Source: Chloroflexota bacterium (lineage in GTDB: Bacteria > Chloroflexota > Dehalococcoidia > Lucifugimonadales > UBA2962). Taken from it: a DNA stretch of 50,198 nt. The notes below the pieces were generated by a model. The model was not told where the DNA came from and did no database searches. It saw only the letters and a program-made list of their open reading frames with translations. The position numbers and the translations under genes were made by a program. Of the stretch, positions 7,984 through 16,419 are shown piece by piece; within the stretch, counting starts at the first letter, position 1, and every line of letters starts with the position of its first letter. The DNA is taken from contig PAAV01000040.1 in the NCBI GenBank assembly GCA_002699485.1, positions 1 to 50,198 on the forward strand. The letters are read 5' to 3'.

Positions 7984-9600
7984 TTAAATCCTAGAAATCG
8001 CTACTCCGCCACCACCTGATCTAGGGTCAGAACCTCCTAGAAACAGACCGTCGGAATCTCTGAGTGCAACTTGAGCTCGTGCCATTAATGGATTAAGTGG
8101 AAATGGATCTCTCCTCACAACATGACCCATCTGAGTTAGTTCATCAACTACTTTTGCACGGAATCTAGCTTCTAGAAATAATGGTCCGCCTTCGGTATGT
8201 ATTCTTGGAGCTAAAACTGCTTCGGCAGGGGACATACCAAAATCCACCATATGAACAATTGCCTGAACAATCGCACTAATTATTACAGCTCCACCTAAAG
8301 CCCCGATTGCTGCTTCAGGTCTATCTTCATTCCAAATTAAAGTAGGTACCATATTAGACATTCTTGCCTTACCAGGAGCAATGGAGTTGGGCTGGCCCGT
8401 TCGAGGGTCAGCAAGATTCATGCCATTGTTGTAAATAAAGCCTAAGCCCGGAGTGACAACTCCTGAAGCCCAACCGAGGGTATGGGTTAAAGAAATAAAG
8501 TTTCCCTCTTCATCAGCTACACTTATAGTTGTAGTATGGCCTTCGCCCACGTCCCCGGTAGACTTACCGGTATACCCTTTACGTATTTGTGAGATCTGGC
8601 TACTCAATCTGTCTTGATCTAGGATCACTTCATCAACAGGTACTGTGCAGAATTCAGGATCAGCATTGTAATCAAGGCGATCTTGATGAGCCATTGATAA
8701 TGCCGAACCGAGTACGTGCAGATATTCTGAACTACCATGATCCATTTGCTGAAGATCAAATGACTCTAATAAACGTAACGCTTGAATAATAGTTTGTCCT
8801 GAGTCAGGCGGTTTTACAGCGGTAATCTTTTTGCCACGGTAATGACCTGTTAATGGATCATAAACGCGTGGTTTATATTGGCTGAAATCGCTTTCAGTCA
8901 CGAAGGCTCCATGTTTTTTGAAATCCTCTAAGATCTCTTTACTTAAGTCGCCTTCATAAAATTCTCCAGGGCCGCCTTTTGCGATCCTGCCCAATGTTTC
9001 AGCCATGTCTCTCATATCGATAGTAGAGCCATAAGGATGGAAACTTCCGTCTGCCTGCAAAAATATCTTTTTGCATTCGTCAGTAGCTGAAAATCTTTTT
9101 TGGGCGCTTGGCTGACCTGGTACCACGGGCATTGTTATCCAGTCCATAAAAGTTGGATGAATCGGTAAACCAATCTTGGCTTGTTCGATTGAGGGAGAAA
9201 GTAATTCATCCCATGGCATAGTGCAGTAACGCTTATGGATTTCAGCGAACCCGGATATTACAGTTGGCAACATAATTGAGGTATAGCCAAGTTCGTTTCT
9301 GAAATCATCAAACACGAATAAACTTGATACTTCGGTACGCGATTTAAGATCTGACTCCCACATATCGGGCCTGGCTTTGGAACCTGCACGGCCAGCAAAA
9401 CTTATTACTTTATTTTCATTCTTCTTAGCACTGTATACCTGAGAGACACCCATACCTCCTGGCCCACACATGAATGGATCCCATACCCACTGAGTAAACG
9501 AGGCTGCAAGTGCAGCATCAAATGCGTTGCCTCCTGATTCCATTACTTCTATTCCAACATCAGCTGACCATGGTTGGGGACAGGCTACGATACCTTGCAT
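7984..9600 (-). CDS. Gamma-glutamyltransferase family protein
   Basis: The 538-residue protein belongs to the Ntn-hydrolase gamma-glutamyltranspeptidase family. The N-terminal half has the family segment GGNAFDAALAASF (about 23-35). The second half opens at HTTTISVADEEGN, where T356 aligns with the nucleophile that becomes the first residue of the small subunit after self-cleavage. The GG-rich end of the small subunit (GSDPRSGGGGVAI) is also present. No signal peptide is seen, so it may be cytoplasmic, as in the YwrD-like branch. It directly abuts the M19-like gene upstream (no gap), in the order alcohol dehydrogenase, M19-like protein, GGT. The substrate is not determined; gamma-glutamyl amides are the family norm. 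Confidence 0.88.
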   Translation of the reverse strand: MQGIVACPQPWSADVGIEVMESGGNAFDAALAASFTQWVWDPFMCGPGGMGVSQVYSAKKNENKVISFAGRAGSKARPDMWESDLKSRTEVSSLFVFDDFRNELGYTSIMLPTVISGFAEIHKRYCTMPWDELLSPSIEQAKIGLPIHPTFMDWITMPVVPGQPSAQKRFSATDECKKIFLQADGSFHPYGSTIDMRDMAETLGRIAKGGPGEFYEGDLSKEILEDFKKHGAFVTESDFSQYKPRVYDPLTGHYRGKKITAVKPPDSGQTIIQALRLLESFDLQQMDHGSSEYLHVLGSALSMAHQDRLDYNADPEFCTVPVDEVILDQDRLSSQISQIRKGYTGKSTGDVGEGHTTTISVADEEGNFISLTHTLGWASGVVTPGLGFIYNNGMNLADPRTGQPNSIAPGKARMSNMVPTLIWNEDRPEAAIGALGGAVIISAIVQAIVHMVDFGMSPAEAVLAPRIHTEGGPLFLEARFRAKVVDELTQMGHVVRRDPFPLNPLMARAQVALRDSDGLFLGGSDPRSGGGGVAISRI

Positions 9601-10593
9601 TTAGTTCCACACCTTTTCGAATAGCTTCAGCCAATTACCACCCATTATTTTTACAATATCCTCGTTTTTATATCCTCGTTTTTGTAGCTCGTTGGAAATG
9701 TTACGCATTTTATCCGGTGATTCCAACCCTGAGAGAGACTGGTAAGAATCCGGCATCGGGTTCTTTCCCACAGATTTTGTTCCTTGTTGCATGAATATCC
9801 ATTCATAAAAGTCCTGAGGTTGGTCCTGTGTAAAGTCCGTTCCTATAGCTGTGTGATCTATTCCAACTCTCTCGATAAGATCTTCTATACAGTCTACATA
9901 ATCAATTAATGTTGATTTGAGCCCATTTTTCAAAAAAGGAGGAAATGCATTTGCGCCTACGACACCACCTTTTTCAGTCACTAGTCTTAAAGCATCATCA
10001 GTTTTGTTTCGAGGATGATCAACATATGATCTGGCATTCGCATGAGTAATAGCCACAGGTCCTTCTGATATTTCTGCTGCTTCTAACGTGGTTTTATCTC
10101 CGACATGTGATAAATCTATCAATATACCTAAACTATTCATCTCTTTTACCGCATCAACCCCAAATAAACTTAAACCCTCATCTCTTCTTTCGTAGCAGCC
10201 GTTTCCGATTAGGTTACGCTCGTTATACGTTATTTGTATTATTCTGACACCTAATGCATGAAATAGTTGCAGGCGATCAAGTCTATTTTCGATTGGAGAC
10301 GCGTTTTGCCAGCCAAAAATTATCGCAGTTTTATTATCTGATTTAGCCTTTATAATGTCCGCTACCGAAGTTGCATGCAATAAACTGTTATTCTCTTGAA
10401 AGCGGGCATACCAATCTTCAAGATTTCTCATTGTTTCGTGGAAACCTTCCCAGACAGCGATCGTAGCATTGATTGCTGTGACCCCTCCTGATTGCAGGCT
10501 TTTATATACTTTAGGACTGTCCCAGTTACTAACATTTAACCCGTCTATAACAATTGAGTTATCGTACAGTTTTTTATTGTCCGTAATGTTCAT
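9601..10593 (-). CDS. M19 (membrane dipeptidase)-like amidohydrolase, divergent active site
   Basis: This 330-residue TIM-barrel protein resembles renal/membrane dipeptidases. It keeps D160-L-S-H163 and I-T-H184-A-N-A-R, which hold two zinc-binding histidines, and GTDF near 251. The usual N-terminal HxD zinc motif is absent: the matching segment reads IDGLNVSN (L19 and V21 where His and Asp are expected). The bridging Glu is replaced by Q96 in GWQNASP. It therefore probably binds one metal, or works on a different substrate from classic dipeptidases. AGGA lies upstream of the ATG. It sits 12 bases after the alcohol dehydrogenase and directly before the GGT gene, so the three are likely one operon. 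Confidence 0.75.
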   Translation of the reverse strand: MNITDNKKLYDNSIVIDGLNVSNWDSPKVYKSLQSGGVTAINATIAVWEGFHETMRNLEDWYARFQENNSLLHATSVADIIKAKSDNKTAIIFGWQNASPIENRLDRLQLFHALGVRIIQITYNERNLIGNGCYERRDEGLSLFGVDAVKEMNSLGILIDLSHVGDKTTLEAAEISEGPVAITHANARSYVDHPRNKTDDALRLVTEKGGVVGANAFPPFLKNGLKSTLIDYVDCIEDLIERVGIDHTAIGTDFTQDQPQDFYEWIFMQQGTKSVGKNPMPDSYQSLSGLESPDKMRNISNELQKRGYKNEDIVKIMGGNWLKLFEKVWN

Positions 10594-10605
10594 GACCGTC
10601 CTGCT

Positions 10606-11733
10606 CTATGGCCGTAGATACGCCCGAGTAATCTTAGTGCCATCTTGTTTGCCAGACCATTCTGCTTCTGCAAACGCCTGGTTTATCTCAGACAAAGGAA
10701 AACTATGTGACATAAGCTTTGGCAAAGAGTATTTATTCTGCGTCTTTACTAAAAAGTCCATAGCGACTGGAAGTGTGTACGGATCATAGTGAGCGATGCC
10801 GATGACAGTTGTATTACCCCAGACTGTGGTAGCTACGTCAATAGAAGTTTTCCCACCTTTCCACATATTGCCAATTTCTACTAGCGTGCCACCCAAGCGA
10901 GTTAATTCCAGTCCCTCGGTAAATGCATCAGGAAGTCCTACAAGCTCCATTACAATATCGCCCCCTCTTCCTTCGCTTAATTCTTTCACACGGGCAATTC
11001 TGCTTTCGGGAGTATTGTATTCAGTAATATCTATGACTTCATCGGCTCCACATTCTAAAGCAAGGTCGAGCCTGTTCCTTGAACCATCTAAGATTATTAC
11101 TTTTGATGCGCCCATCTCTTTTGCTGCACTCGCAGCATTGATTCCCAAACCACCGGCACCCTGAATAACGACAGTGTCGCCTAATCTTATATTAGCCTTA
11201 TTTAATCCAAATATTACTTGAGACACTGCACAGTTGACTGGCGCCACTTCTGCATCAGACAACTCGTTTGGCACTTTAAAAACAAAATGACCTCTGGGTA
11301 AATAAAAATACTCCGCAAAGCCACCAGAGCATATAGGCGATTCCTCAACAGGCTTGCGAATCCGTGTTCGGTTAGGGCATGTATTTAATTGTCCCCTTAG
11401 ACAGTTGTAGCATTTTAGACATGGGAAAAAATAGGTATAAGCGACACGATCACCTTCTTTGAGGTCTCTACCTAGAGAATCCGTGTTAACTTCCGCACCT
11501 AATTTTGCTACTATCCCGGTGCTTTCATGGCCAATTATGGTAGGTCGATTTAACGGGTCTCCAGTCCAATTGCCAGGTTTAAGGTGGCCTCTATAAAAAT
11601 GTAAATCAGACCCACAGATTCCGGCGGCAGTTATCTTTACTAATAATCCTCCTGGTTCAACCTCAGGAACGGCCAACTCTTGTAAATCAAACTTGTATGG
11701 TTCAACATATATTGCTGCTAGTCCTGTAGTCAT
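10606..11733 (-). CDS. Zinc-dependent alcohol dehydrogenase (MDR family)
   Basis: The 375-residue medium-chain dehydrogenase has catalytic-zinc residues C40 (GICGSD) and H69-E70 (GHE). Structural-zinc cysteines are C105, C108, C111 and C119, and the nucleotide-binding motif GAGGLG is at 192-197. It should oxidise or reduce an alcohol/carbonyl pair with NAD(P). The sequence resembles the threonine/sorbitol dehydrogenase-like branch, but the substrate cannot be read from it. It is the first gene of a likely operon with the M19-like and GGT genes. It diverges from the PlsY-like gene, and the shared 134-base region contains a strong inverted repeat. Confidence 0.88.
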   Translation of the reverse strand: MTTGLAAIYVEPYKFDLQELAVPEVEPGGLLVKITAAGICGSDLHFYRGHLKPGNWTGDPLNRPTIIGHESTGIVAKLGAEVNTDSLGRDLKEGDRVAYTYFFPCLKCYNCLRGQLNTCPNRTRIRKPVEESPICSGGFAEYFYLPRGHFVFKVPNELSDAEVAPVNCAVSQVIFGLNKANIRLGDTVVIQGAGGLGINAASAAKEMGASKVIILDGSRNRLDLALECGADEVIDITEYNTPESRIARVKELSEGRGGDIVMELVGLPDAFTEGLELTRLGGTLVEIGNMWKGGKTSIDVATTVWGNTTVIGIAHYDPYTLPVAMDFLVKTQNKYSLPKLMSHSFPLSEINQAFAEAEWSGKQDGTKITRAYLRP

Positions 11734-11802
11734 ATGGTCTCCCTATGCTTTCAACATTCCGATTTTATTGAGTGGTGCGCGTTCATCCTATATCATATCG
11801 TG

Positions 11803-11848
11803 ACAAAGGTTTTTGAAGTCACCCCAATATCCGACAGAAAACCTTTGT
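11803..11848 (+). promoter_or_regulatory. Stem-loop in the leader of the PlsY-like gene
   Basis: ACAAAGGTTTT (11803-11813) and AAAACCTTTGT (11838-11848) are perfect 11-base complements around a 24-base loop, extendable by G-U and U-A pairs at the base. A U-rich stretch follows, and the PlsY-like start codon is 20 bases downstream. It could be an attenuator or leader RNA structure, or an operator for the divergent alcohol dehydrogenase gene. I do not recognise a known riboswitch. Confidence 0.5.
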
Positions 11849-11867
11849 TATTTTTATTAGAGAGAAT

Positions 11868-12470
11868 TTGCAATTGGACGCGATTTGGTTTTACGCAGTA
11901 TGGACTATCGGAAGTTATCTTGTTGGATCTGCATTGGTCGGAGATTTAGTATGCAGGGCAAAAGGGATAGATATCCGAAAACTCGGTACAGGTAATCCTG
12001 GCACTGCAAACATTTGGAGACAAGTTGGCCCTAAATATGGAATAGCTGTATTTGTTTTGGACATTCTTAAAGGAGTAATAGTCACTTTACCTTTAAGACT
12101 TCTAGACATCGAACTAGAATGGATTGCTATATCTATGTTTTGTATGCTGGCAGGTCAATTTTTTCCAATATTTTTTAAATTTCAAGGTAACACTGGCATG
12201 GCAGCACTATTTGGTACTGCAGCTGGTCTAATTCCGTTAGGAGCAGCAATAGCCGCCCCGATTGCTATCATAAAATTTGGAATCACTAAGAATGTTGGTT
12301 GGTCAGGCGGAGCGTTCTTCGCTGTTTCATGGGTTGCAGGCGGCCTTATCTACATGAACGATTGGGGATGGATTGGAGTGGTATATCTGATTGCTGGAAG
12401 TGCACTAGTTTTCATCAAGCAATACACACAGTATAAAAACAGCCCAGACAAGAATAAAAATTCTGAGTGA
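11868..12470 (+). CDS. PlsY-like acylphosphate:glycerol-3-phosphate acyltransferase, divergent
   Basis: The 200-residue membrane protein has about five helices. It has the first PlsY signature in good form: GxLVxxxxGIDIRKLGTGNPG (residues 25-45), ending in N48. PlsY transfers acyl groups from acyl-phosphate to glycerol-3-phosphate at the inner membrane. The second signature, normally GHxFPxFxxFxGGKG, reads A-GQFFPIFFKFQGNTG here (97-110): His is Gln and GGKG is GNTG. The third conserved region near the C-terminus is not evident. It may be an altered or non-catalytic paralogue. The start is TTG 11868 (TTG 11874 is possible), preceded by AGAGAG. The hydroxyacid dehydrogenase gene follows after 26 bases. 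Confidence 0.72.
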   Translation: MQLDAIWFYAVWTIGSYLVGSALVGDLVCRAKGIDIRKLGTGNPGTANIWRQVGPKYGIAVFVLDILKGVIVTLPLRLLDIELEWIAISMFCMLAGQFFPIFFKFQGNTGMAALFGTAAGLIPLGAAIAAPIAIIKFGITKNVGWSGGAFFAVSWVAGGLIYMNDWGWIGVVYLIAGSALVFIKQYTQYKNSPDKNKNSE

Positions 12471-12496
12471 CCTTTAAATAAATCCGGAGTAACAAA

Positions 12497-13477
12497 TTGA
12501 CCAAACCAAGAGTCTTGATAACCAGGAATATTTTCCCAGAAGCAATTAAAGCAATTGAACAGGTGGCCGAAGTTGACCTGTGGACAGATGAGATGCCACC
12601 TTCACGTGAAGTATTACTAGAAAAATCAAAAGGTATCGACGGCATTCTATGTCTTTTGACAGACAAAATTGATGGCGAATTTATGGACAATGCAGGACCA
12701 CAATTAAAAGTTATTAGCCAAATAGCTGTCGGGTATAACAACATTGATATTGCAGAAGCGACAAAAAGGGGAATCCCGGTAGGCTACACTCCAGATGTAT
12801 TAACTCATGCTACGGCAGACTTTGCATTTACGTTATTAATGGCAGCAGCTCGACTTGTAATCCCAGGCCATATTTCAGCACACGATGGTTCGTGGAAAAC
12901 ATGGCATCCTTTGCATTTTCTTGGACAAGATATTTACGGTAGTAAGATAGGCATTGTGGGGATGGGTAGAATCGGATTTGAAATGGCAAAACGATCTACG
13001 GGTTTTGATATGGATATTTTGTATTACGACGTAAATAGACGTGAGGATTTAGAAAAGAAATTAAAAATGACTCACGTGGGAATGGATGAACTATTAACTC
13101 AATCAGACTTTGTGAGCATACACGTTGACCTTAACCCAACAACTCAACATATGTTCAGCACTGAACAGTTTAAGCAAATGAAGAACTCGTCGGTGATTAT
13201 TAACGCAGCTAGAGGGCCGGTAATTGACCACATGGCACTTTATGAAGCATTGAAAAATAAAGAGATAGCTGGAGCCGGACTCGATGTCACGGATCCAGAA
13301 CCAATACCAAATGACCATCCTCTTCTTACTTTGGACAATTGCCTTATAGTCCCTCATATCGCTAGTGCCACTATCGAAACTCGAAGAGCTATGTCGAACC
13401 TTGCTGCAGCCAATTTGATTAATGGACTTAAAGGCACTTCTTTATCCACTTGTGTTAATCCTGAGGTTGATAACTAG
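12497..13477 (+). CDS. D-2-hydroxyacid dehydrogenase (glyoxylate/hydroxypyruvate reductase type)
   Basis: The 326-residue protein has the full D-isomer-specific dehydrogenase layout: a split substrate domain and an NAD(P) domain with GMGRIG at 155-160. The catalytic triad is R239 (NAARGP), E268 (DPEPIP) and H287 (PHIAS). It resembles glyoxylate reductases (GyaR/GRHPR-like), which interconvert glyoxylate and glycolate or hydroxypyruvate and glycerate. The start is TTG 12497, supported by GGAG at 12485-12488. It follows the PlsY-like gene closely. The two aminotransferases downstream could supply or remove 2-oxo acids, but that link is inference. Confidence 0.88.
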   Translation: MTKPRVLITRNIFPEAIKAIEQVAEVDLWTDEMPPSREVLLEKSKGIDGILCLLTDKIDGEFMDNAGPQLKVISQIAVGYNNIDIAEATKRGIPVGYTPDVLTHATADFAFTLLMAAARLVIPGHISAHDGSWKTWHPLHFLGQDIYGSKIGIVGMGRIGFEMAKRSTGFDMDILYYDVNRREDLEKKLKMTHVGMDELLTQSDFVSIHVDLNPTTQHMFSTEQFKQMKNSSVIINAARGPVIDHMALYEALKNKEIAGAGLDVTDPEPIPNDHPLLTLDNCLIVPHIASATIETRRAMSNLAAANLINGLKGTSLSTCVNPEVDN

Positions 13478-13489
13478 ACATAGATTTTA

Positions 13490-13517
13490 TTGAGTCTGAT
13501 GTTGTAATTTTTATAGA
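13490..13517 (+). promoter_or_regulatory. Possible sigma70 promoter of the aminotransferase pair
   Basis: TTGAGT at 13490-13495 and TATAGA at 13512-13517 are 16 bases apart, about 90 bases before the first aminotransferase start. The 129-base gap after the hydroxyacid dehydrogenase makes a new promoter plausible. The boxes are only moderate matches. Confidence 0.35.
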
Positions 13518-13606
13518 CTTAATATAAAACTTGGATAACTTACGTATCGAGTGTCAGCTAATTAATAGCAGGCCTTGCCTTTTAGGTTTTTAGAGGAGGA
13601 ACACAA

Positions 13607-14971
13607 ATGACTACTCACACTGATGAAATCAGAAAACAGGCCCTTCAATATCAATGGATGCACAACGCTGATTGGACACAGATGGCCGAAACCGGTGAAC
13701 CCTTAGTGATGGTAAAAGGAGAGGGTGTCAGGGTAACTGACTCAACTGGCAAAACATGGCTGGATGTTCATGGAGGTTATACATGTGTCAATCTAGGTTA
13801 TGGGCGTACTGAGATAGCTGAAGTTGCTTATGATCAAATATCAAAGATTACCTATTTCCCTCAAGGCACCACTACTGTTCCAGTAATACAGCTGTGCGAA
13901 AAGCTAGCAGAGTTACTTCCCGGTGACATAAATAGATCGTGGCCTGGATCCGGAGGCTCTGAAGCGAATGAAACCGCAATTAAGATGGTCAGGGCGTATC
14001 ACAAAAGAAGAGGGGAGTCTGGAAGATACAAAGTTATTAGCAGAAAGGGCTCATATCACGGTACAACGGGAGGTGTTATGTGGCTAGGAAATAATGCTAC
14101 AGATTATTCCCTAAGTGATTTTGAACCGGCTGCACCTGGTATGGTGCACGTACCGCACCCTAACCACTATAGAGATGAATATAACTCGGCCACTCCGTCG
14201 GAAACCGCTATTCGATGTGCCCAGGCAATAGAAGATGCAATCCTGATGCATGATGCAAAAACTGTGGCGGCTGTTATTGGAGAGCCTGTGTCACAGCCGA
14301 TAGGAGCTCCGGTTCCCGCTCCCGAATACTGGCCTATGGTCAGAGAAATTTGTGATAAATACGGAGTGCTTCTAATAGTTGATGAGGTAATAACCGGATT
14401 TGGGCGTACAGGAAAGATGTTTGGCATTGAGCATTTTGGAATCGAACCCGATATTATGACAATGGGTAAAGGAATTATTTCAAGTTACCTTCCTTTAGCA
14501 GTAACGTCAGTTAGTGATCGTGTAGCAGAGCAATTCGGCAGCGAGCCTATCTGGCATGCTGTAACTTCAGCTGGTAATCCAGTCTCGGCGGCAGCCGCTT
14601 TAAAAACCATTGAAATAATAGAATCAGAAAATATGGTAGAAAATTCAAGGATGCAGGGCGAGTATCTTAAAAAAGGCCTCACCGATTTGATGAAGACACA
14701 CTCCATAATTGGAGATGTAAGGGGGATCGGATTGTTGATTGGTGTCGAAATGGTTGCTGATCGTGACACAAAAGAAAAATTCTCTAAAGACGTGGATGTT
14801 GCAGGCAGAATCAATAAGGAATTCCGAAAAAACGGCCTAATATTACAAAGTGATGGAAACGTTATAACGGTTGGTCCTCCTCTTTGTGTCACACAGTCTG
14901 ACTGCGATGAAATCATTGACGGAATAGATGCGTCTCTAGAAGCAATAGAACAACAGCTAGGAGTTAAATAA
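13607..14971 (+). CDS. Class III aminotransferase, HemL-like (first of a tandem pair)
   Basis: The 454-residue PLP enzyme has the fold-type I class III pattern: GGSEANETA near 117-124 for cofactor phosphate, D259 in IVDEVITGFGRTG, and the Schiff-base lysine K288 in MTMGKGI. It resembles glutamate-1-semialdehyde aminomutases and omega-amino acid aminotransferases. No haem-biosynthesis gene lies nearby, so a catabolic role is more likely. GAGGAGG precedes the ATG closely. It overlaps the next gene by one base (TAATG). That neighbour is a clear paralogue of similar length, so the pair arose by duplication. Confidence 0.88.
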   Translation: MTTHTDEIRKQALQYQWMHNADWTQMAETGEPLVMVKGEGVRVTDSTGKTWLDVHGGYTCVNLGYGRTEIAEVAYDQISKITYFPQGTTTVPVIQLCEKLAELLPGDINRSWPGSGGSEANETAIKMVRAYHKRRGESGRYKVISRKGSYHGTTGGVMWLGNNATDYSLSDFEPAAPGMVHVPHPNHYRDEYNSATPSETAIRCAQAIEDAILMHDAKTVAAVIGEPVSQPIGAPVPAPEYWPMVREICDKYGVLLIVDEVITGFGRTGKMFGIEHFGIEPDIMTMGKGIISSYLPLAVTSVSDRVAEQFGSEPIWHAVTSAGNPVSAAAALKTIEIIESENMVENSRMQGEYLKKGLTDLMKTHSIIGDVRGIGLLIGVEMVADRDTKEKFSKDVDVAGRINKEFRKNGLILQSDGNVITVGPPLCVTQSDCDEIIDGIDASLEAIEQQLGVK

Positions 14972-16368
14972 TGATTGCTAATACTAATCCGCAAACAGAA
15001 GAAACCCAACAATTACGGAAGTCCTCGTTAAAGCATAATTGGATGCATGTTAGAAGCTGGATTGAGATGGCAGAAGAAGGCGATCCAATTATTATCAAAG
15101 AAGGCAAAGGGCTTACTGTTGTTGACACAGATGGCAATGAATGGATGGACGTAAATGGGGGGTACTTGTGTGTAAATGTAGGCTATGGCCGCACAGAAAT
15201 AGCTGAGGCAGTTAAAGATCAAATAAACAAAATTAGTTTCACTCCACGTGGTACGACGACAGAACCAGTTGTTGAGTTAAGCAAAAAACTTGCTGATCTC
15301 ACCCCCGGTGACTTAGAAAGATCATGGCTTTCCACTGGTGGATCAGAAGCTAATGAGACGGCAGTTAAAATTGCGAGAGCCTATCATAAAAGAAACGGCA
15401 ATCATACGAAATATAAAATCATTTCACGTCGAGGTTCCTATCATGGTGCCTTAGGAGTTACTCAGTGGCTGGGAGGTTACGGAGGCTTAGGAAGTCGAGT
15501 CGACTATGAGCCTGCTGTTCCAGGTATGCTGTATGCAGCTCAGCCAAATTCTTATCGCCCTGAAGTACCAGGAAACACTCCTTCAGAGATAGCAATAAAC
15601 GCAGCAAAGTCAGTTGAAGATCTGATTTTGTATCATGGAGAAGATACTGTCGCAGCATTCATCGGAGAAGCTTTCTGTGCTGATACCGCCTATGATGCTT
15701 GCGCCGTTCCGGGCCCTGAATATTGGCCAATGGTCAGAGAGATATGTGATAAATATGGCGTACTGATGATAGTAGACGAGGTAATTACCGGATTTGGCAG
15801 GACGGGGAAATGGTTTGGTATCAACCACTGGAATACAGTGCCTGATATTATGACAATGGCAAAAGGGATTGTTAGTGCATATGTACCCTTGGCTGCAACA
15901 ATGGTTACTCCAAAAGTCGCAGATGCTTTTGCTGGCGAAAATAATGTTTTCGCGCAAACGTTAACATTTGGAGGTCACCCAGTATTGGCAGCAGCGGCTC
16001 TTGCAAACATAGATATTATTGAGAAAGAAAATCTCGTTGATAGAGCAGCTGAACTTGGCGAGTATCTAATGGAACAAATGCTTAGTGTTGGATCTAAACA
16101 TAAGATGGTTGGAAACGTAAGAGGTCTTGGTTTGATGACCGCAATGGACCTGGTGAAAGATCAAGTTACAAAAGAACGTTTCCCTAAGGAAGTCAATGTC
16201 GAGAAGATAATGGCGAACAAGTTTGCTGAGCGTAAAATGATTATAAGGCCACGTGGATTGCTCTGTTTCAGCCCTCCATTGTGTGTAACTAGATCTGAAA
16301 TAGACCAATTCATGCAAGCTGTGGATGAAGTGTTGGGTGAAGTAGAATCAGAGCTCGGTATGGTTTAG
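14971..16368 (+). CDS. Class III aminotransferase, HemL-like (second of a tandem pair)
   Basis: The 465-residue paralogue of the preceding protein shares most motifs: GGSEANETA (about 123-131), D269 in IVDEVITGFGRTG, and PLP lysine K298 in MTMAKGI. The two align nearly end to end, with roughly half the residues identical by eye. They differ in the substrate-facing stretch just before EYWPMVREICDKYGV, where this copy carries cysteines (AFCADTAYDACAVPGPE). The one-base overlap means the two are made from one message, so a heteromeric enzyme or two enzymes with different substrates are both possible. The substrate is unknown. Confidence 0.88.
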   Translation: MIANTNPQTEETQQLRKSSLKHNWMHVRSWIEMAEEGDPIIIKEGKGLTVVDTDGNEWMDVNGGYLCVNVGYGRTEIAEAVKDQINKISFTPRGTTTEPVVELSKKLADLTPGDLERSWLSTGGSEANETAVKIARAYHKRNGNHTKYKIISRRGSYHGALGVTQWLGGYGGLGSRVDYEPAVPGMLYAAQPNSYRPEVPGNTPSEIAINAAKSVEDLILYHGEDTVAAFIGEAFCADTAYDACAVPGPEYWPMVREICDKYGVLMIVDEVITGFGRTGKWFGINHWNTVPDIMTMAKGIVSAYVPLAATMVTPKVADAFAGENNVFAQTLTFGGHPVLAAAALANIDIIEKENLVDRAAELGEYLMEQMLSVGSKHKMVGNVRGLGLMTAMDLVKDQVTKERFPKEVNVEKIMANKFAERKMIIRPRGLLCFSPPLCVTRSEIDQFMQAVDEVLGEVESELGMV

Positions 16369-16419
16369 TGCAACTTTAATAAATCCATCTGTTAAGTTGA
16401 TAATTTAATCAGGAAACAT

